A stretch of 27,640 nucleotides of DNA, taken from IMG/VR virus record IMGVR_UViG_3300009151_000301, positions 1-27,640 of that record. One strand, given 5' to 3'. Below are positions 1-7,683 of this stretch, piece by piece. Within the stretch, counting starts at the first letter, position 1. Each line of letters begins with the position of its first letter. Made by a program: the position numbers and the translations under genes. This DNA is from a virus. The notes beneath the pieces were generated by a model, which ran no database searches, was not told the DNA's origin, and saw only the letters and a program-made list of their open reading frames with translations.

Positions 1-3000
1 GAACTGCACCGAAAGACATCGTACGCATAGGAGCGGAAACATCATCCAATGTTGTGCTCAAATCCAAACCATATTTTTCTGGTTGTTTGACAGCTAGTGC
101 GGCTAATAGTTTGTGTGGTTCAAATGATGCTGATGATTTGATATTATCTCTTTTTTCTCTTAACTCCTTGAGGGCCTCAACTTTTGCAGCATATTCTGGA
201 TCGGTTTCTGCTTTTTTATTATCTATTCTGGAAATACCTACAGTTTTAATTTGTTGTTCTATATCAGCTAATTTAACGCCTTGTGTTTGTTTGACTTCTT
301 CTATGATTGAAGGAAGTATTTTACTTCTGTTCTGAATTCTCCCTATATTTCTCGAAATTAGATCATAAACTCCAGGACTCAATACCTTTTGTAATTCTCC
401 AAGATTGCCTTCTTTTATAAGGTCACGAACCATCGTTCCACTAATACCACCAGTTCTCTCTATATTCTTAACTTTATATCCAGCTGTTTTATATTTTTCT
501 GTTTCTTTTGGATCTTTATCAGCCACAAATGTTGTGCTACCTTTAGCTGGTACTAATACTTTGCGGCGTTCTCCTGGTTCAGAGAGGTCGAAAGCTTGAG
601 GAACTTCAAAGTCTCTTGGTTTTGGAAGCACAGTGGCTCCACGAGCACCAGCACCAGCTTTTGCCAATAAAACTCTAGTATCTTGATCAAATATTGCTGT
701 TCTATAGGATTGCTCTTTTCCAGGGACTATTCCTTCGTTGGATCCAACCATATAAATGAAATCTTCTGGGGGTATGCCCATTGCGGCTGCCGCATCCAGA
801 ATACTTTCATGACCAGCGGTCATTGGAGAATAACCTCCCCATGTAAATCCTATTTTCTTTTTAACCACATCAACCAGTTCATCTCCCTGTTTTCTGCGTA
901 ATCTGCCACTCTCAGAGCGACCTAAAACAGTAGATCTATTACCAAGTCTGTCTGATAATAAAGCTTCACTGACAGCGGTATCTGTTGCAACATTGGTTGT
1001 GGATCCAGGTTTACGATTTTCTAAACCTATACCACTAATGTCTCTTCCAACTCTACGAGATCTAACTCCTTCTCTTTCCTCTTTAGTAGTAGAGCTTAAA
1101 GTATATGTTCTGTCTGTCTCTCCAAAAACGTTATCTAATTTATCTTTTGAAACACTACTACTTAAAACTAAAACCTCAGTAGCTCTTTGAATATCTTCTG
1201 GAGATAATATTGGGAATCTTTCAGTTTGTCTTAAAGTTCCACTATCTGTTCCTTGGCCTCTTGCTAGTGTTGTTTTACCACTACCAGCAACACCATATAT
1301 TGCTCTTAATTTATCTAGACTACTTTCTTTTCTTGCTTGTATTGCTAGCTGTGTTAAATGATCAGTATACAGTCTAGGACCGGTCATTCCGGTGGCTTCC
1401 ATACCCTTCTTGACAACGGCTTCATTATCAGGATTAGCAATAACGTCATAATCAATATATCCAACTTTTCGTTGAGCTACTCCACCGTCTGCAAATTTTT
1501 GTGCTTTCCCTCCACGGCTTAACATTTTTACAGCCCAATCCATATTGAGCGATTCAAGAAGATTTCCACCTTCTGTACTATTATCGTTAGCCTCTATATT
1601 TTTTACTTTAAATTGAGAATTTCTTGGTAGAATATATTCTGATTCAATATCATAATCGTCAGCATAATTTTCATCGGCTTTGCCCTTACCGTAAGAATCA
1701 GAGATAAGTCTCTGGTCTATTTTTCTTGTTTTTGATTTGTCTCTGTTAATTGTTTCTGTCTTAGCTCTTTCTGGACTTAATCCTTTGCTTTTTTTGTTTG
1801 TTTCTATTGTCATCATGCCTGTTCTTGCAAAGCTTTCTGCTGTGGCTGGCACTTCTGAAGTAGATAAGAAAGAAGGTATACTGACAGTTTTTCCAACTAG
1901 TTTTTTGGTATCTTCTAGTTTATTAATTTTTACGCCAGCTGATTCTATAAATAGTTTTTGCTTACTAGCTCCTATACCACTATATAATTTTTCTGGTAAT
2001 GAAAATTGCATAGCAGCATCTAATGATCCAGCAAAATAAGACAATGGCTGATCTACTGCTGGTCCAAGTTTTTTTCTTTTTGTCTTATTCAAACCTGCTA
2101 CATCAGCTAATGACTGACTTAAATCTTCTTTTCTACCCAAAGCGGGATTAAGAGCTCCGTCTAAGCCTATTGCCTGATATGCTCTAATAGTATCTAGCAT
2201 ATCACTAACGCTATAGCCTTTATTAGCAGTTAGATTTTCAACATCTCTACCTTCTAAACTTTTAACTTTATCAATATATTTGACATCATTTTCTAACACG
2301 CTCAAAGGAACATCAACGTATTCTCTGTCTGGATTGTATCTAACTATACTTTTTGGTCCAACCTTATCTATATTTTCTTGTTTATTACCAGGACCCAAAT
2401 TTCCCCTATATGCTTCATTTAATGCTTGTTTAACAACACCCCCATAAACTCCTCTTGTTATTTCATATGTTTTATTTTCTGCAATTAACGATTTAAGATG
2501 ATCTGAAATGTTAGATGGAGCTTTTGGTAAAGTTATTTCTTTCTCAACTTCTTTTCCCTTTTGTGGTTCTTTAGCAGCTAGGAACTTTTGGATCGCGTCT
2601 ATTCTTTCTTTAACTTCTTTTTTCCCAGCATCTTCCATGAAAGGGGCCGATTTACTGAATGTGCTAATTGGAACCTTTCTTTGAAAACCAAATAACTCCA
2701 ATGTAGAATCAAGTAATCCTAGTTCGTCTTTAAGTTTATTAATGGGTTGCTGCTGCATTCTTTTAACCCAGCCACCATCTGCAAATTTCTGATAAGCATC
2801 AGGATGATCAAATAAATACTCATAAAATTTATGTTTAGATTCTGCTGCACGATAATAATCAATATTTCCTACTTGAATATCATCTATTTTATCTTTTCTT
2901 GCTTCTGTAAATTGAGATAGTAATTTTTGTTCTGATGATTTGATCTTATATCTAAATAATTTACTAATTAAAGTCTCTGGTTCTTCTTCAACAGATCTAA

Positions 3001-5179
3001 ATTTAACTTCTGCGGGGGCTTTGCCTCTTTTTCTTCTAACATCAATAGGGAAATTGCCTCCTGCAACAGATTCTAACTGATCGTCTGAATGAGCTACAAT
3101 ATAGTCTTCAAAAGCTGATCCCCACCTCTTTTCTGCGCTTTTCCATAGGCTTGCTTGTGGATTCCATTTTCTTTTATTAGAACCCTTACCAAAATAAACA
3201 TCTAGATAATTTTGTTTATTTTCTTGGGTTAGTTCTAAATCTCTATATGAGCTTTTTCCTCCAGCAGACTCATTAGCAATAGCTTCAGATCTACTAATAA
3301 TTTCTTTAAAATCTTTTGGCCCAAGATTTGGTTCTATTTTATTAATTTTACCAGTAACTTTATCATCTAGTTCTATGTCTTTTTTCTTTTTAGCAAATTC
3401 AAAAATAGTCTCGGGACCACCTGCTTTTGCCAACTGCTCCACTGTAAAGGTTTCTATTTTCCCACCACTACCATATTTATTCATGCTATGTAATTTATTA
3501 ACGCCCATAGCTTTTACGGCTGCTTTACGAACAACAAACTCTCCGGGAGTAAGCATTGCCGGAACACTATCACTATCTCCTACTCCAGGAACCAAACCTC
3601 CGGTAGCAAATCCTTTCTTTGAAGAATCTTTACCTCCACCAGATAGTCCTTCATATAATCCTCCGGCAAATCGGGATATTGCTTTGGCTCCTTGTACAGC
3701 AGCAATGGCAGTAAACATTGGTAGCAAGCCTTTAGCAGCCCCGACAACCTTGATTAAGGCGCTTGTTAGCTGCAAAGCTCCAGTAACCATTGTTTGAAAA
3801 GTATTAGACGATCCTATATCTCTGAATAGTGCTAAAAATTCTTCTCTTGTTTTGGCAATTTGATTAGCTAATGATAGTTGTGCTTTGGCAGCATCTGTGG
3901 CTAGCGAGCCTTGTCCCTGTTGAGCAACCGACAATGCTTGTTGTGCAGTAGAGAATTCTTGGATCAAAGGGATAACTTTGCCAATCTGTCGGAAACCACC
4001 AAGTTCTTCAATGATTTTGGAAAATTTAACATCTCTAGGGTCTAATCTTGATAGTCCTTGAGAAAGTAATTCTACCGATTTATAAGCTCCAACAAATTTA
4101 CCGTCAAGATTTTGTAGATTAACTCCATATTCCTTAAGAGCATCAATAGTACTTTCTCTTTGAATTCTAGTAAATATTGTTCTTAAACCTGTTGCAATAG
4201 TTTCTGCGCTTTCACGAGTTGTGGCTCGTACGCTAGTAAATACTGCAATAAATTCATTTAGAGCGTCTGTTCCTTCACTAACTCCTTTGCTTGCTGTAGC
4301 AAACACACCACCGGTTCTTTGAATGGCAGTAATAATGTCGCTGGCTTCTACAGCAAACTTAGCAGCTACTGAGTTGACCGCGCCGAGTGCTTTTTCCAGG
4401 TCGCTAGCACTAATATCAAACTGTCTCATCAAAGCAATAGATCCTTCGACCGTTTCATTCATGCTATCAAAAGATGGAGCTAGCGAACTTAATGCTAATG
4501 CTTTAAGGGCTTTTTCTGTATCTCTAGCACTCAAGCCTGCCTGTGCTAATGTAGAAGCAATATCCACCAACTCTGCTGATGATGTTCCAAGACCAGCAGA
4601 TAAACTAGTAATTACTCTGCCCAAAGATTTTAATCCTTCAGCACTTTCTCCAGTAACTTGCTGTAGTTTAACAAACTCTTTATCAAAAGAGATAAATTCT
4701 GATGTTCCTTTACCAACAGCACTAACTAGTCCATAAATAACACTTGTAACACTGCTAAATGCAGCAAATCTTCTTACCGCCAAACCAGCTTGCTTGCCGA
4801 ACTCTTGCATACTAGAAGAAGATTCTTGTATTGCTTGAGATGTCGCTGCTTGAGTACTAGATAGATTTTTAGCAGCTTGGTTGGCTTGGTTTAATTGATT
4901 ACTATATTGACTAACAGAATTACCCTGGCTCATGGCTGAAGTAAATTTGGATACGGCCGTTGCTGCCGCTGTTGCTGATACTTGGGTGTCTTTAAATGTT
5001 TGATTAAGAGATTTTAAAGAGGCATCCAACTGTGATACATTCTTGGCCGCATTAGGATCAAGAGTAAACTTAACTGTAGTATTGATATTCCCAAGTTGAT
5101 TTTTAATACTGGATACTATTGATCCAATATTAGATGGTCCCTTGAGATTTAGTTGTGCTGTTAAATTAAATGCTGCCAT
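1..5179 (-). CDS. Giant multidomain tail tape measure protein (partial, C-terminus beyond left edge)
   Basis: Tape measure proteins set tail length and can pass into the cell with the DNA. I translated the minus strand from the ATG at 5179 (AGGGA about 9 bases upstream) and found an open frame to the window edge: 1,726 codons, no stop in the stretches checked. Residues 1-520 look like a TP901-type tape measure: Ala/Ser/Gln-rich helices, a QQVTGES motif with LAQAG-type helices (about 170-215), and a hydrophobic stretch near 470-510. Residue 523 starts GFATGG, followed by the VPGxGDSDSVPAMLTPGEF motif typical of tape measures. Beyond it come enzyme-like modules listed separately: nuclease (640-760), ADP-ribosyltransferase (950-1190), P-loop (1275-1430) and nucleotidyltransferase (1435-1625), separated by QKFADGG at 797 and 1227. 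It follows the tube and tail-assembly genes, the usual place. Tape measure identity is very likely; module functions are inferred from motifs. Confidence 0.93.
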   Translation of the reverse strand, partial: MAAFNLTAQLNLKGPSNIGSIVSSIKNQLGNINTTVKFTLDPNAAKNVSQLDASLKSLNQTFKDTQVSATAAATAVSKFTSAMSQGNSVSQYSNQLNQANQAAKNLSSTQAATSQAIQESSSSMQEFGKQAGLAVRRFAAFSSVTSVIYGLVSAVGKGTSEFISFDKEFVKLQQVTGESAEGLKSLGRVITSLSAGLGTSSAELVDIASTLAQAGLSARDTEKALKALALSSLAPSFDSMNETVEGSIALMRQFDISASDLEKALGAVNSVAAKFAVEASDIITAIQRTGGVFATASKGVSEGTDALNEFIAVFTSVRATTRESAETIATGLRTIFTRIQRESTIDALKEYGVNLQNLDGKFVGAYKSVELLSQGLSRLDPRDVKFSKIIEELGGFRQIGKVIPLIQEFSTAQQALSVAQQGQGSLATDAAKAQLSLANQIAKTREEFLALFRDIGSSNTFQTMVTGALQLTSALIKVVGAAKGLLPMFTAIAAVQGAKAISRFAGGLYEGLSGGGKDSSKKGFATGGLVPGVGDSDSVPAMLTPGEFVVRKAAVKAMGVNKLHSMNKYGSGGKIETFTVEQLAKAGGPETIFEFAKKKKDIELDDKVTGKINKIEPNLGPKDFKEIISRSEAIANESAGGKSSYRDLELTQENKQNYLDVYFGKGSNKRKWNPQASLWKSAEKRWGSAFEDYIVAHSDDQLESVAGGNFPIDVRRKRGKAPAEVKFRSVEEEPETLISKLFRYKIKSSEQKLLSQFTEARKDKIDDIQVGNIDYYRAAESKHKFYEYLFDHPDAYQKFADGGWVKRMQQQPINKLKDELGLLDSTLELFGFQRKVPISTFSKSAPFMEDAGKKEVKERIDAIQKFLAAKEPQKGKEVEKEITLPKAPSNISDHLKSLIAENKTYEITRGVYGGVVKQALNEAYRGNLGPGNKQENIDKVGPKSIVRYNPDREYVDVPLSVLENDVKYIDKVKSLEGRDVENLTANKGYSVSDMLDTIRAYQAIGLDGALNPALGRKEDLSQSLADVAGLNKTKRKKLGPAVDQPLSYFAGSLDAAMQFSLPEKLYSGIGASKQKLFIESAGVKINKLEDTKKLVGKTVSIPSFLSTSEVPATAESFARTGMMTIETNKKSKGLSPERAKTETINRDKSKTRKIDQRLISDSYGKGKADENYADDYDIESEYILPRNSQFKVKNIEANDNSTEGGNLLESLNMDWAVKMLSRGGKAQKFADGGVAQRKVGYIDYDVIANPDNEAVVKKGMEATGMTGPRLYTDHLTQLAIQARKESSLDKLRAIYGVAGSGKTTLARGQGTDSGTLRQTERFPILSPEDIQRATEVLVLSSSVSKDKLDNVFGETDRTYTLSSTTKEEREGVRSRRVGRDISGIGLENRKPGSTTNVATDTAVSEALLSDRLGNRSTVLGRSESGRLRRKQGDELVDVVKKKIGFTWGGYSPMTAGHESILDAAAAMGIPPEDFIYMVGSNEGIVPGKEQSYRTAIFDQDTRVLLAKAGAGARGATVLPKPRDFEVPQAFDLSEPGERRKVLVPAKGSTTFVADKDPKETEKYKTAGYKVKNIERTGGISGTMVRDLIKEGNLGELQKVLSPGVYDLISRNIGRIQNRSKILPSIIEEVKQTQGVKLADIEQQIKTVGISRIDNKKAETDPEYAAKVEALKELREKRDNIKSSASFEPHKLLAALAVKQPEKYGLDLSTTLDDVSAPMRTMSFGAV
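305..877 (-). other. HIGH-superfamily nucleotidyltransferase-like domain inside the tape measure protein
   Basis: About residues 1435-1625. The strand GFTW leads into GGYSPMTAGH (G1448 to H1457), matching the G-x-[FY]-x-P-x-[HT]-x-G-H signature of NMN adenylyltransferase, phosphopantetheine adenylyltransferase and cytidylyltransferases. ISGTMVR at 1579-1585 matches the second family signature (I-S-[ST]-T-x-[IV]-R), and an LSPGVYDLI-type helix follows as in NMNAT-like enzymes. Both nucleotide-binding signatures are intact at the expected ~120-residue spacing, so activity is plausible. Substrate cannot be decided from sequence: NMN, FMN, phosphopantetheine or a sugar phosphate are all possible. 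Confidence 0.8.
890..1357 (-). other. P-loop NTPase/kinase-like domain inside the tape measure protein
   Basis: About residues 1275-1430. A hydrophobic strand (RAIY) runs into GVAGSGKTT (G1296, K1302), a clear Walker A motif, so nucleotide binding is likely. The segment that follows (FPILSPEDI, then ATEVLVLSSSV, then DRTYTLSSTT) resembles small-molecule or zeta-toxin-like kinases more than AAA+ or helicase proteins: I see no Walker B with acidic pair and no arginine-finger pattern. It is followed closely by a nucleotidyltransferase domain, a kinase/adenylyltransferase pairing also known, in the opposite order, from the NAD salvage enzyme NadR. Substrate unknown. Confidence 0.65.
1610..2332 (-). 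other. ADP-ribosyltransferase-like domain inside the tape measure protein (Arg motif degenerate)
   Basis: About residues 950-1190 of the tape measure protein. R-S-E class ADP-ribosyltransferases have an Arg strand (LYRG), an STS strand and an ExE motif. Here LYSGIG is at 1065-1070, FLSTSE at 1104-1109 and ESEYILP at 1179-1185. The spacing of about 39 and 73 residues fits the family. The Arg that normally contacts NAD+ is Ser1067. STS (S1106, T1107, S1108) and the two Glu (E1179, E1181) are intact; E1181 would be the catalytic Glu. The family transfers ADP-ribose from NAD+ to proteins or other targets. With Ser for Arg the enzyme may be weak, altered or inactive. The fold call is fairly secure, the activity is not. 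Confidence 0.75.
2900..3262 (-). other. PD-(D/E)XK nuclease-like domain inside the tape measure protein
   Basis: Domain covering about residues 640-760 of the tape measure protein. A Trp/Lys-rich helix leads to FEDY with E691. A beta segment F-P-I-D713 follows, then ten residues, then A-E724-V-K726-F. This is the E...D-x(n)-E-x-K arrangement of the PD-(D/E)XK nuclease fold, with a basic stretch (RRKRGK) between D and E. Families with this fold cut or repair DNA using Mg2+. The match rests on motif order and spacing that I read, not on a profile search. A structural, inactive nuclease-fold remnant is possible, though all four key residues are present. Confidence 0.72.
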
Positions 5180-5201
5180 TTATTTTGTCCCTATAGAAAG
5201 C

Positions 5202-5232
5202 AAAATCCCCAAACAGTTGCCTGAGAGGGGAT
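5202..5232 (-). terminator. GNRA-capped hairpin followed by TTTT, upstream of the tape measure gene
   Basis: On the minus strand ATCCCC pairs with GGGGAT and an inner CAG pairs with CTG, closing a GCAA tetraloop of the GNRA type; a symmetric TCT/TTT internal loop separates the two helices. TTTT follows directly. It lies between the stop of the 291-aa gene and the tape measure start. It could be a weak terminator or attenuator lowering tape measure transcription, or an RNA structure protecting the upstream message. Confidence 0.5.
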
Positions 5233-5263
5233 AATGCCAGAGAAGATAATTAACCAAAAACTA

Positions 5264-6139
5264 TTACGCTGCGGGTGGTGTGACACTATCTGTTGTTGTA
5301 GGTGGAGCATCGCTGGACACAACAGTGTCAGGCTTAACATCCTCGTCAAGAACGATGGGGTTCCCACTATCATCCAGGAATGGTTTCGCTTCAACAACAT
5401 AGTCTCCTTGTGCGTCTACTTTATTGCCAAACTTGTCAACAAAACTACCCTGATCATCAATATATCGTCCAGTCTCATCGATTAGTCTTCCTTCACTATC
5501 GATTAGTCGTCCTTTCTTATCCACCAATCTTAGTTTGTCGTCAACAAACCTGTACTTTTTCAAAAACTTATTTTCTGGCAATGTTGACTCATAATCATTA
5601 TCAAGACCATATAACATATTAGCCAAATTTTGAGCAGCTAATACTGAAATTGATTCTCCTGCACGATTAAGGTAGTCTTCCATGTTCGAAAAATATGTTT
5701 GCTTAGTATCATTATACACCAAACATGCTGATACAAGATAGTTAAACCTAGCATTATCTGCTTGACCTTCAGCACTATGATTATCCAGAGAAGTTCTAAC
5801 ACTAATAAGATCTCGAATCTCTTCTCGTGTTCGGCGCATCTTAACTGCTAGGTCTTTAGCCTCATTTAAACTGAAGCCACCCTTTGCTAGTTTCTTTTCT
5901 CCGTCTAGGAGTTCTCTTTGAAGTGCCGTGAACTTGGCCTGTTTCTCGTCATTCCATAGTCCTTGGTCCTGTAGCAGATCGTCTAGCTTCGCCCTAACCA
6001 CACTCTTCGACTTTACAGCATCGGTAAAGGCTTGATTATATACCTTTTGTCCTTCTCTCTGGTCTGTTAGGGAGGGGCTACGAACTAAAAATTCCTTCTC
6101 AACACCATCTACGGTCGCAGTAAAAGTTTTTGTCTTCAT
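5264..6139 (-). CDS. Tail-assembly-type protein with heptapeptide repeats, 291 aa
   Basis: Function not proven. It lies directly upstream of the tape measure gene, where tailed phages encode tail assembly chaperones that wrap the tape measure during tube building. The N-terminal ~180 residues are charged and helical (DQREGQKVYNQAF, KLDDLLQDQGLW, AEGQADNARFNYLVSA). Residues 197-245 hold seven consecutive 7-residue units of the form R-L-I-D-x-x-G. The C-terminus (250-291) is acidic and Pro/Thr-rich, probably disordered. The ATG overlaps the preceding stop as ATGA, so the two genes are translationally coupled. The repeat block could be a flexible beta-type stalk or a partner-binding surface. I saw no slippery sequence for the programmed frameshift common in this gene class. 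Confidence 0.85.
   Translation of the reverse strand: MKTKTFTATVDGVEKEFLVRSPSLTDQREGQKVYNQAFTDAVKSKSVVRAKLDDLLQDQGLWNDEKQAKFTALQRELLDGEKKLAKGGFSLNEAKDLAVKMRRTREEIRDLISVRTSLDNHSAEGQADNARFNYLVSACLVYNDTKQTYFSNMEDYLNRAGESISVLAAQNLANMLYGLDNDYESTLPENKFLKKYRFVDDKLRLVDKKGRLIDSEGRLIDETGRYIDDQGSFVDKFGNKVDAQGDYVVEAKPFLDDSGNPIVLDEDVKPDTVVSSDAPPTTTDSVTPPAA
5405..5551 (-). repeat. Heptapeptide (21-base) tandem repeat block
   Basis: Seven units of seven residues in the 291-aa protein (residues 197-245): RFVDDKL, RLVDKKG, RLIDSEG, RLIDETG, RYIDDQG, SFVDKFG, NKVDAQG. Asp at position 4 is invariant and Gly at position 7 is kept in six of seven. The repeat is clearer in protein than in DNA, so it is an old duplication kept by selection on protein shape. 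Confidence 0.85.
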
Positions 6140-6450
6140 TGATCTTCTCCGTTTTTAAAATAAAACTTATATCGATATTTCTGTTTAAAAGCACTAGTCT
6201 TAGGTCCTGGTTTTGAGTTCCTATCCAAAAAATCTTCTAGCTCATCTAGAGCTAGTCGAATCTGATTATTGCCATTATTTAATATAGAAGTACGAGTCTG
6301 TTCCCACAAGTTCTCATATTCTAATCTATTTTTATTATCTTCTTCCCATAAATGACCAAAATATTCTTCAAATTTAGCTAAAGATCCTATCATAGTAGTC
6401 TTTAGTCTGGTCTCTATGTTCTTAAAGATTTCTTGTTCTTCGTTGTGCAT
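6136..6450 (-). CDS. Small helical tail-region protein, 104 aa
   Basis: Function unknown. The protein is mostly helical and charged, with MIGSLAKFEEYFGHLWEED near residue 20-40 and an ILNNGNNQIRLALDELEDFL helix near 55-75, ending in a basic and aromatic tail (KQKYRYKFYFKNG). It is the middle of three tail-assembly-type genes before the tape measure gene; it begins 1 base after the stop of the 348-aa gene and its stop overlaps the next start as ATGA. A role as accessory tail chaperone is suggested by position only. Confidence 0.8.
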   Translation of the reverse strand: MHNEEQEIFKNIETRLKTTMIGSLAKFEEYFGHLWEEDNKNRLEYENLWEQTRTSILNNGNNQIRLALDELEDFLDRNSKPGPKTSAFKQKYRYKFYFKNGEDQ

Positions 6451-6451
6451 A

Positions 6452-7498
6452 TTATGATTTCCTTTGTTTTAGCATAGAATTCAGTTGATTTACAGCTTCT
6501 CTTTTAACATCTGGCAAATCTAAATCGTCTACTTCCTTAGCTTCTCGAATCATGGCAAATTTTTCTTTCATTCTATGCATACCTTCTCCACTATTCAAGC
6601 CAAACACATTTTCAGCATCTTCTTCATTATTTGATAGTACAAATACTTCTTGAGCATTTCTTAATCTTGGATTAGCCATGTCAATAGACTGTTCGGTTTT
6701 TTGTTTTTCTATTTTTCGCTTTTGATGAATCATCCAACCATCTAAGAAATCGTCATCATTAATCACGGTCTGATCAGGACATTCTGGGTGAGCATATACG
6801 CTATCATACATTTTACTAATATTGACTAAACTTTTTTGTTCATCAGTCCAGTCAGCCACCTGAGAGCTAAAAACATTATCCTTATTAGCGTTCCAGTAAG
6901 ATCTCCAAGCATTACTTCGGGCTATGTTTCTAAAATCTGCCATACTAATGGTATGTTCATTAATAGCATGAATTAAATTATTAAAATACTGATAAGATTT
7001 AGAGTTATTATTGGCTGTATCTTTAAAAACAAGTTTATTATTTTTGTACAACGTATTACAGATAAGGAATTCATTTTTGATTGATGATGCGTAACCTTCC
7101 AAAGTATTAGAATGGAAATCATTCTTGGTCTTTAAAACTCTACCCAGCTGACCTTCCATAGATCTTATTTTGGGTCTTATATTATTAACCATATCTTTAT
7201 TCATGTAGTTTTTAAATATATCCACTTTCAAATTATCTATTGTTTTTTCCAGTTGAGAGATTACTTTTTCCGTATTTTTTTCCCATAATCCTAAATTAAT
7301 CATAATCCTAATTAAATATTCTTCTCTGATCCATTCATTATATTTTTCATCGTTCAGTATATTATCATACAATATGGACGCTTCGTATTTTAGAACATTA
7401 GAAGCATATCTGAGTTCGTATCTTTCGTTATCATAAGAAAAGATAAGATAGCCACAAAGGATTCTATAAAGATAGAGTTCAATGTCAGCATCATTCAT
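6452..7498 (-). CDS. Tail-region protein, candidate tail assembly chaperone, 348 aa
   Basis: No catalytic motif recognised. The sequence is helix-rich with Tyr/Asn/Lys-rich composition; a conserved-looking segment (WTDEQKSLVNISKMYDSVY, about 215-235, then an acidic INDDDFLDGWMIHQKRK stretch) is followed by a charged C-terminus with coiled-coil character. The gene comes after the tail tube gene and before the tape measure gene, the interval that encodes tail assembly chaperones in most long-tailed phages, so that is my tentative reading. Its ATG overlaps the stop of the 50-aa gene (ATGAATGA), so translation is coupled. There is no signal peptide or membrane segment. Confidence 0.82.
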   Translation of the reverse strand: MNDADIELYLYRILCGYLIFSYDNERYELRYASNVLKYEASILYDNILNDEKYNEWIREEYLIRIMINLGLWEKNTEKVISQLEKTIDNLKVDIFKNYMNKDMVNNIRPKIRSMEGQLGRVLKTKNDFHSNTLEGYASSIKNEFLICNTLYKNNKLVFKDTANNNSKSYQYFNNLIHAINEHTISMADFRNIARSNAWRSYWNANKDNVFSSQVADWTDEQKSLVNISKMYDSVYAHPECPDQTVINDDDFLDGWMIHQKRKIEKQKTEQSIDMANPRLRNAQEVFVLSNNEEDAENVFGLNSGEGMHRMKEKFAMIREAKEVDDLDLPDVKREAVNQLNSMLKQRKS

Positions 7499-7643
7499 CT
7501 GATTCCTTGGGCTGTTTGAGTTCCCTTATTTCTTGATCCTTGGATTTTAGTTGCTGTTGTAGAATGTCTATAACTTTGTGAGAATTATAAACATCCACAT
7601 ACAGCCGTCCTACCATATTAAAAAGTTCGTCATTATTATCCAT
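7491..7643 (-). CDS. Small coiled-coil protein, 50 aa
   Basis: A short ORF reading MDNNDELFNMVGRLY, then a helical VIDILQQQLKSKDQEIRELK segment with heptad spacing, so probably a short coiled coil. The ATG at 7643 has GAGGA 7 bases upstream, a good ribosome binding site, and the stop TGA at 7493-7491 overlaps the start of the 348-aa gene, typical of a coupled phage operon. Its place between tail tube and tail-assembly genes suggests a small tail-assembly factor. Function unknown; existence is supported by RBS, overlap and tight fit between neighbours. Confidence 0.72.
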   Translation of the reverse strand: MDNNDELFNMVGRLYVDVYNSHKVIDILQQQLKSKDQEIRELKQPKESDE

Positions 7644-7683
7644 TTTAGTCCTCGAACCATATCCCTATAATTATAATTGTCTA

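Noticed and set aside
3375-4736. Plus-strand ORFs of 137-140 aa opposite the tape measure gene
   Set aside because: They mirror Ala/Ser/Thr-rich tape measure codons and lack RBSs; the minus-strand frame is continuous and has recognisable motifs.
6430-6500. Programmed -1 frameshift between tail-assembly genes
   Set aside because: I found no X-XXY-YYZ slippery heptamer near the end of the 348-aa gene or in the overlap with the next genes.
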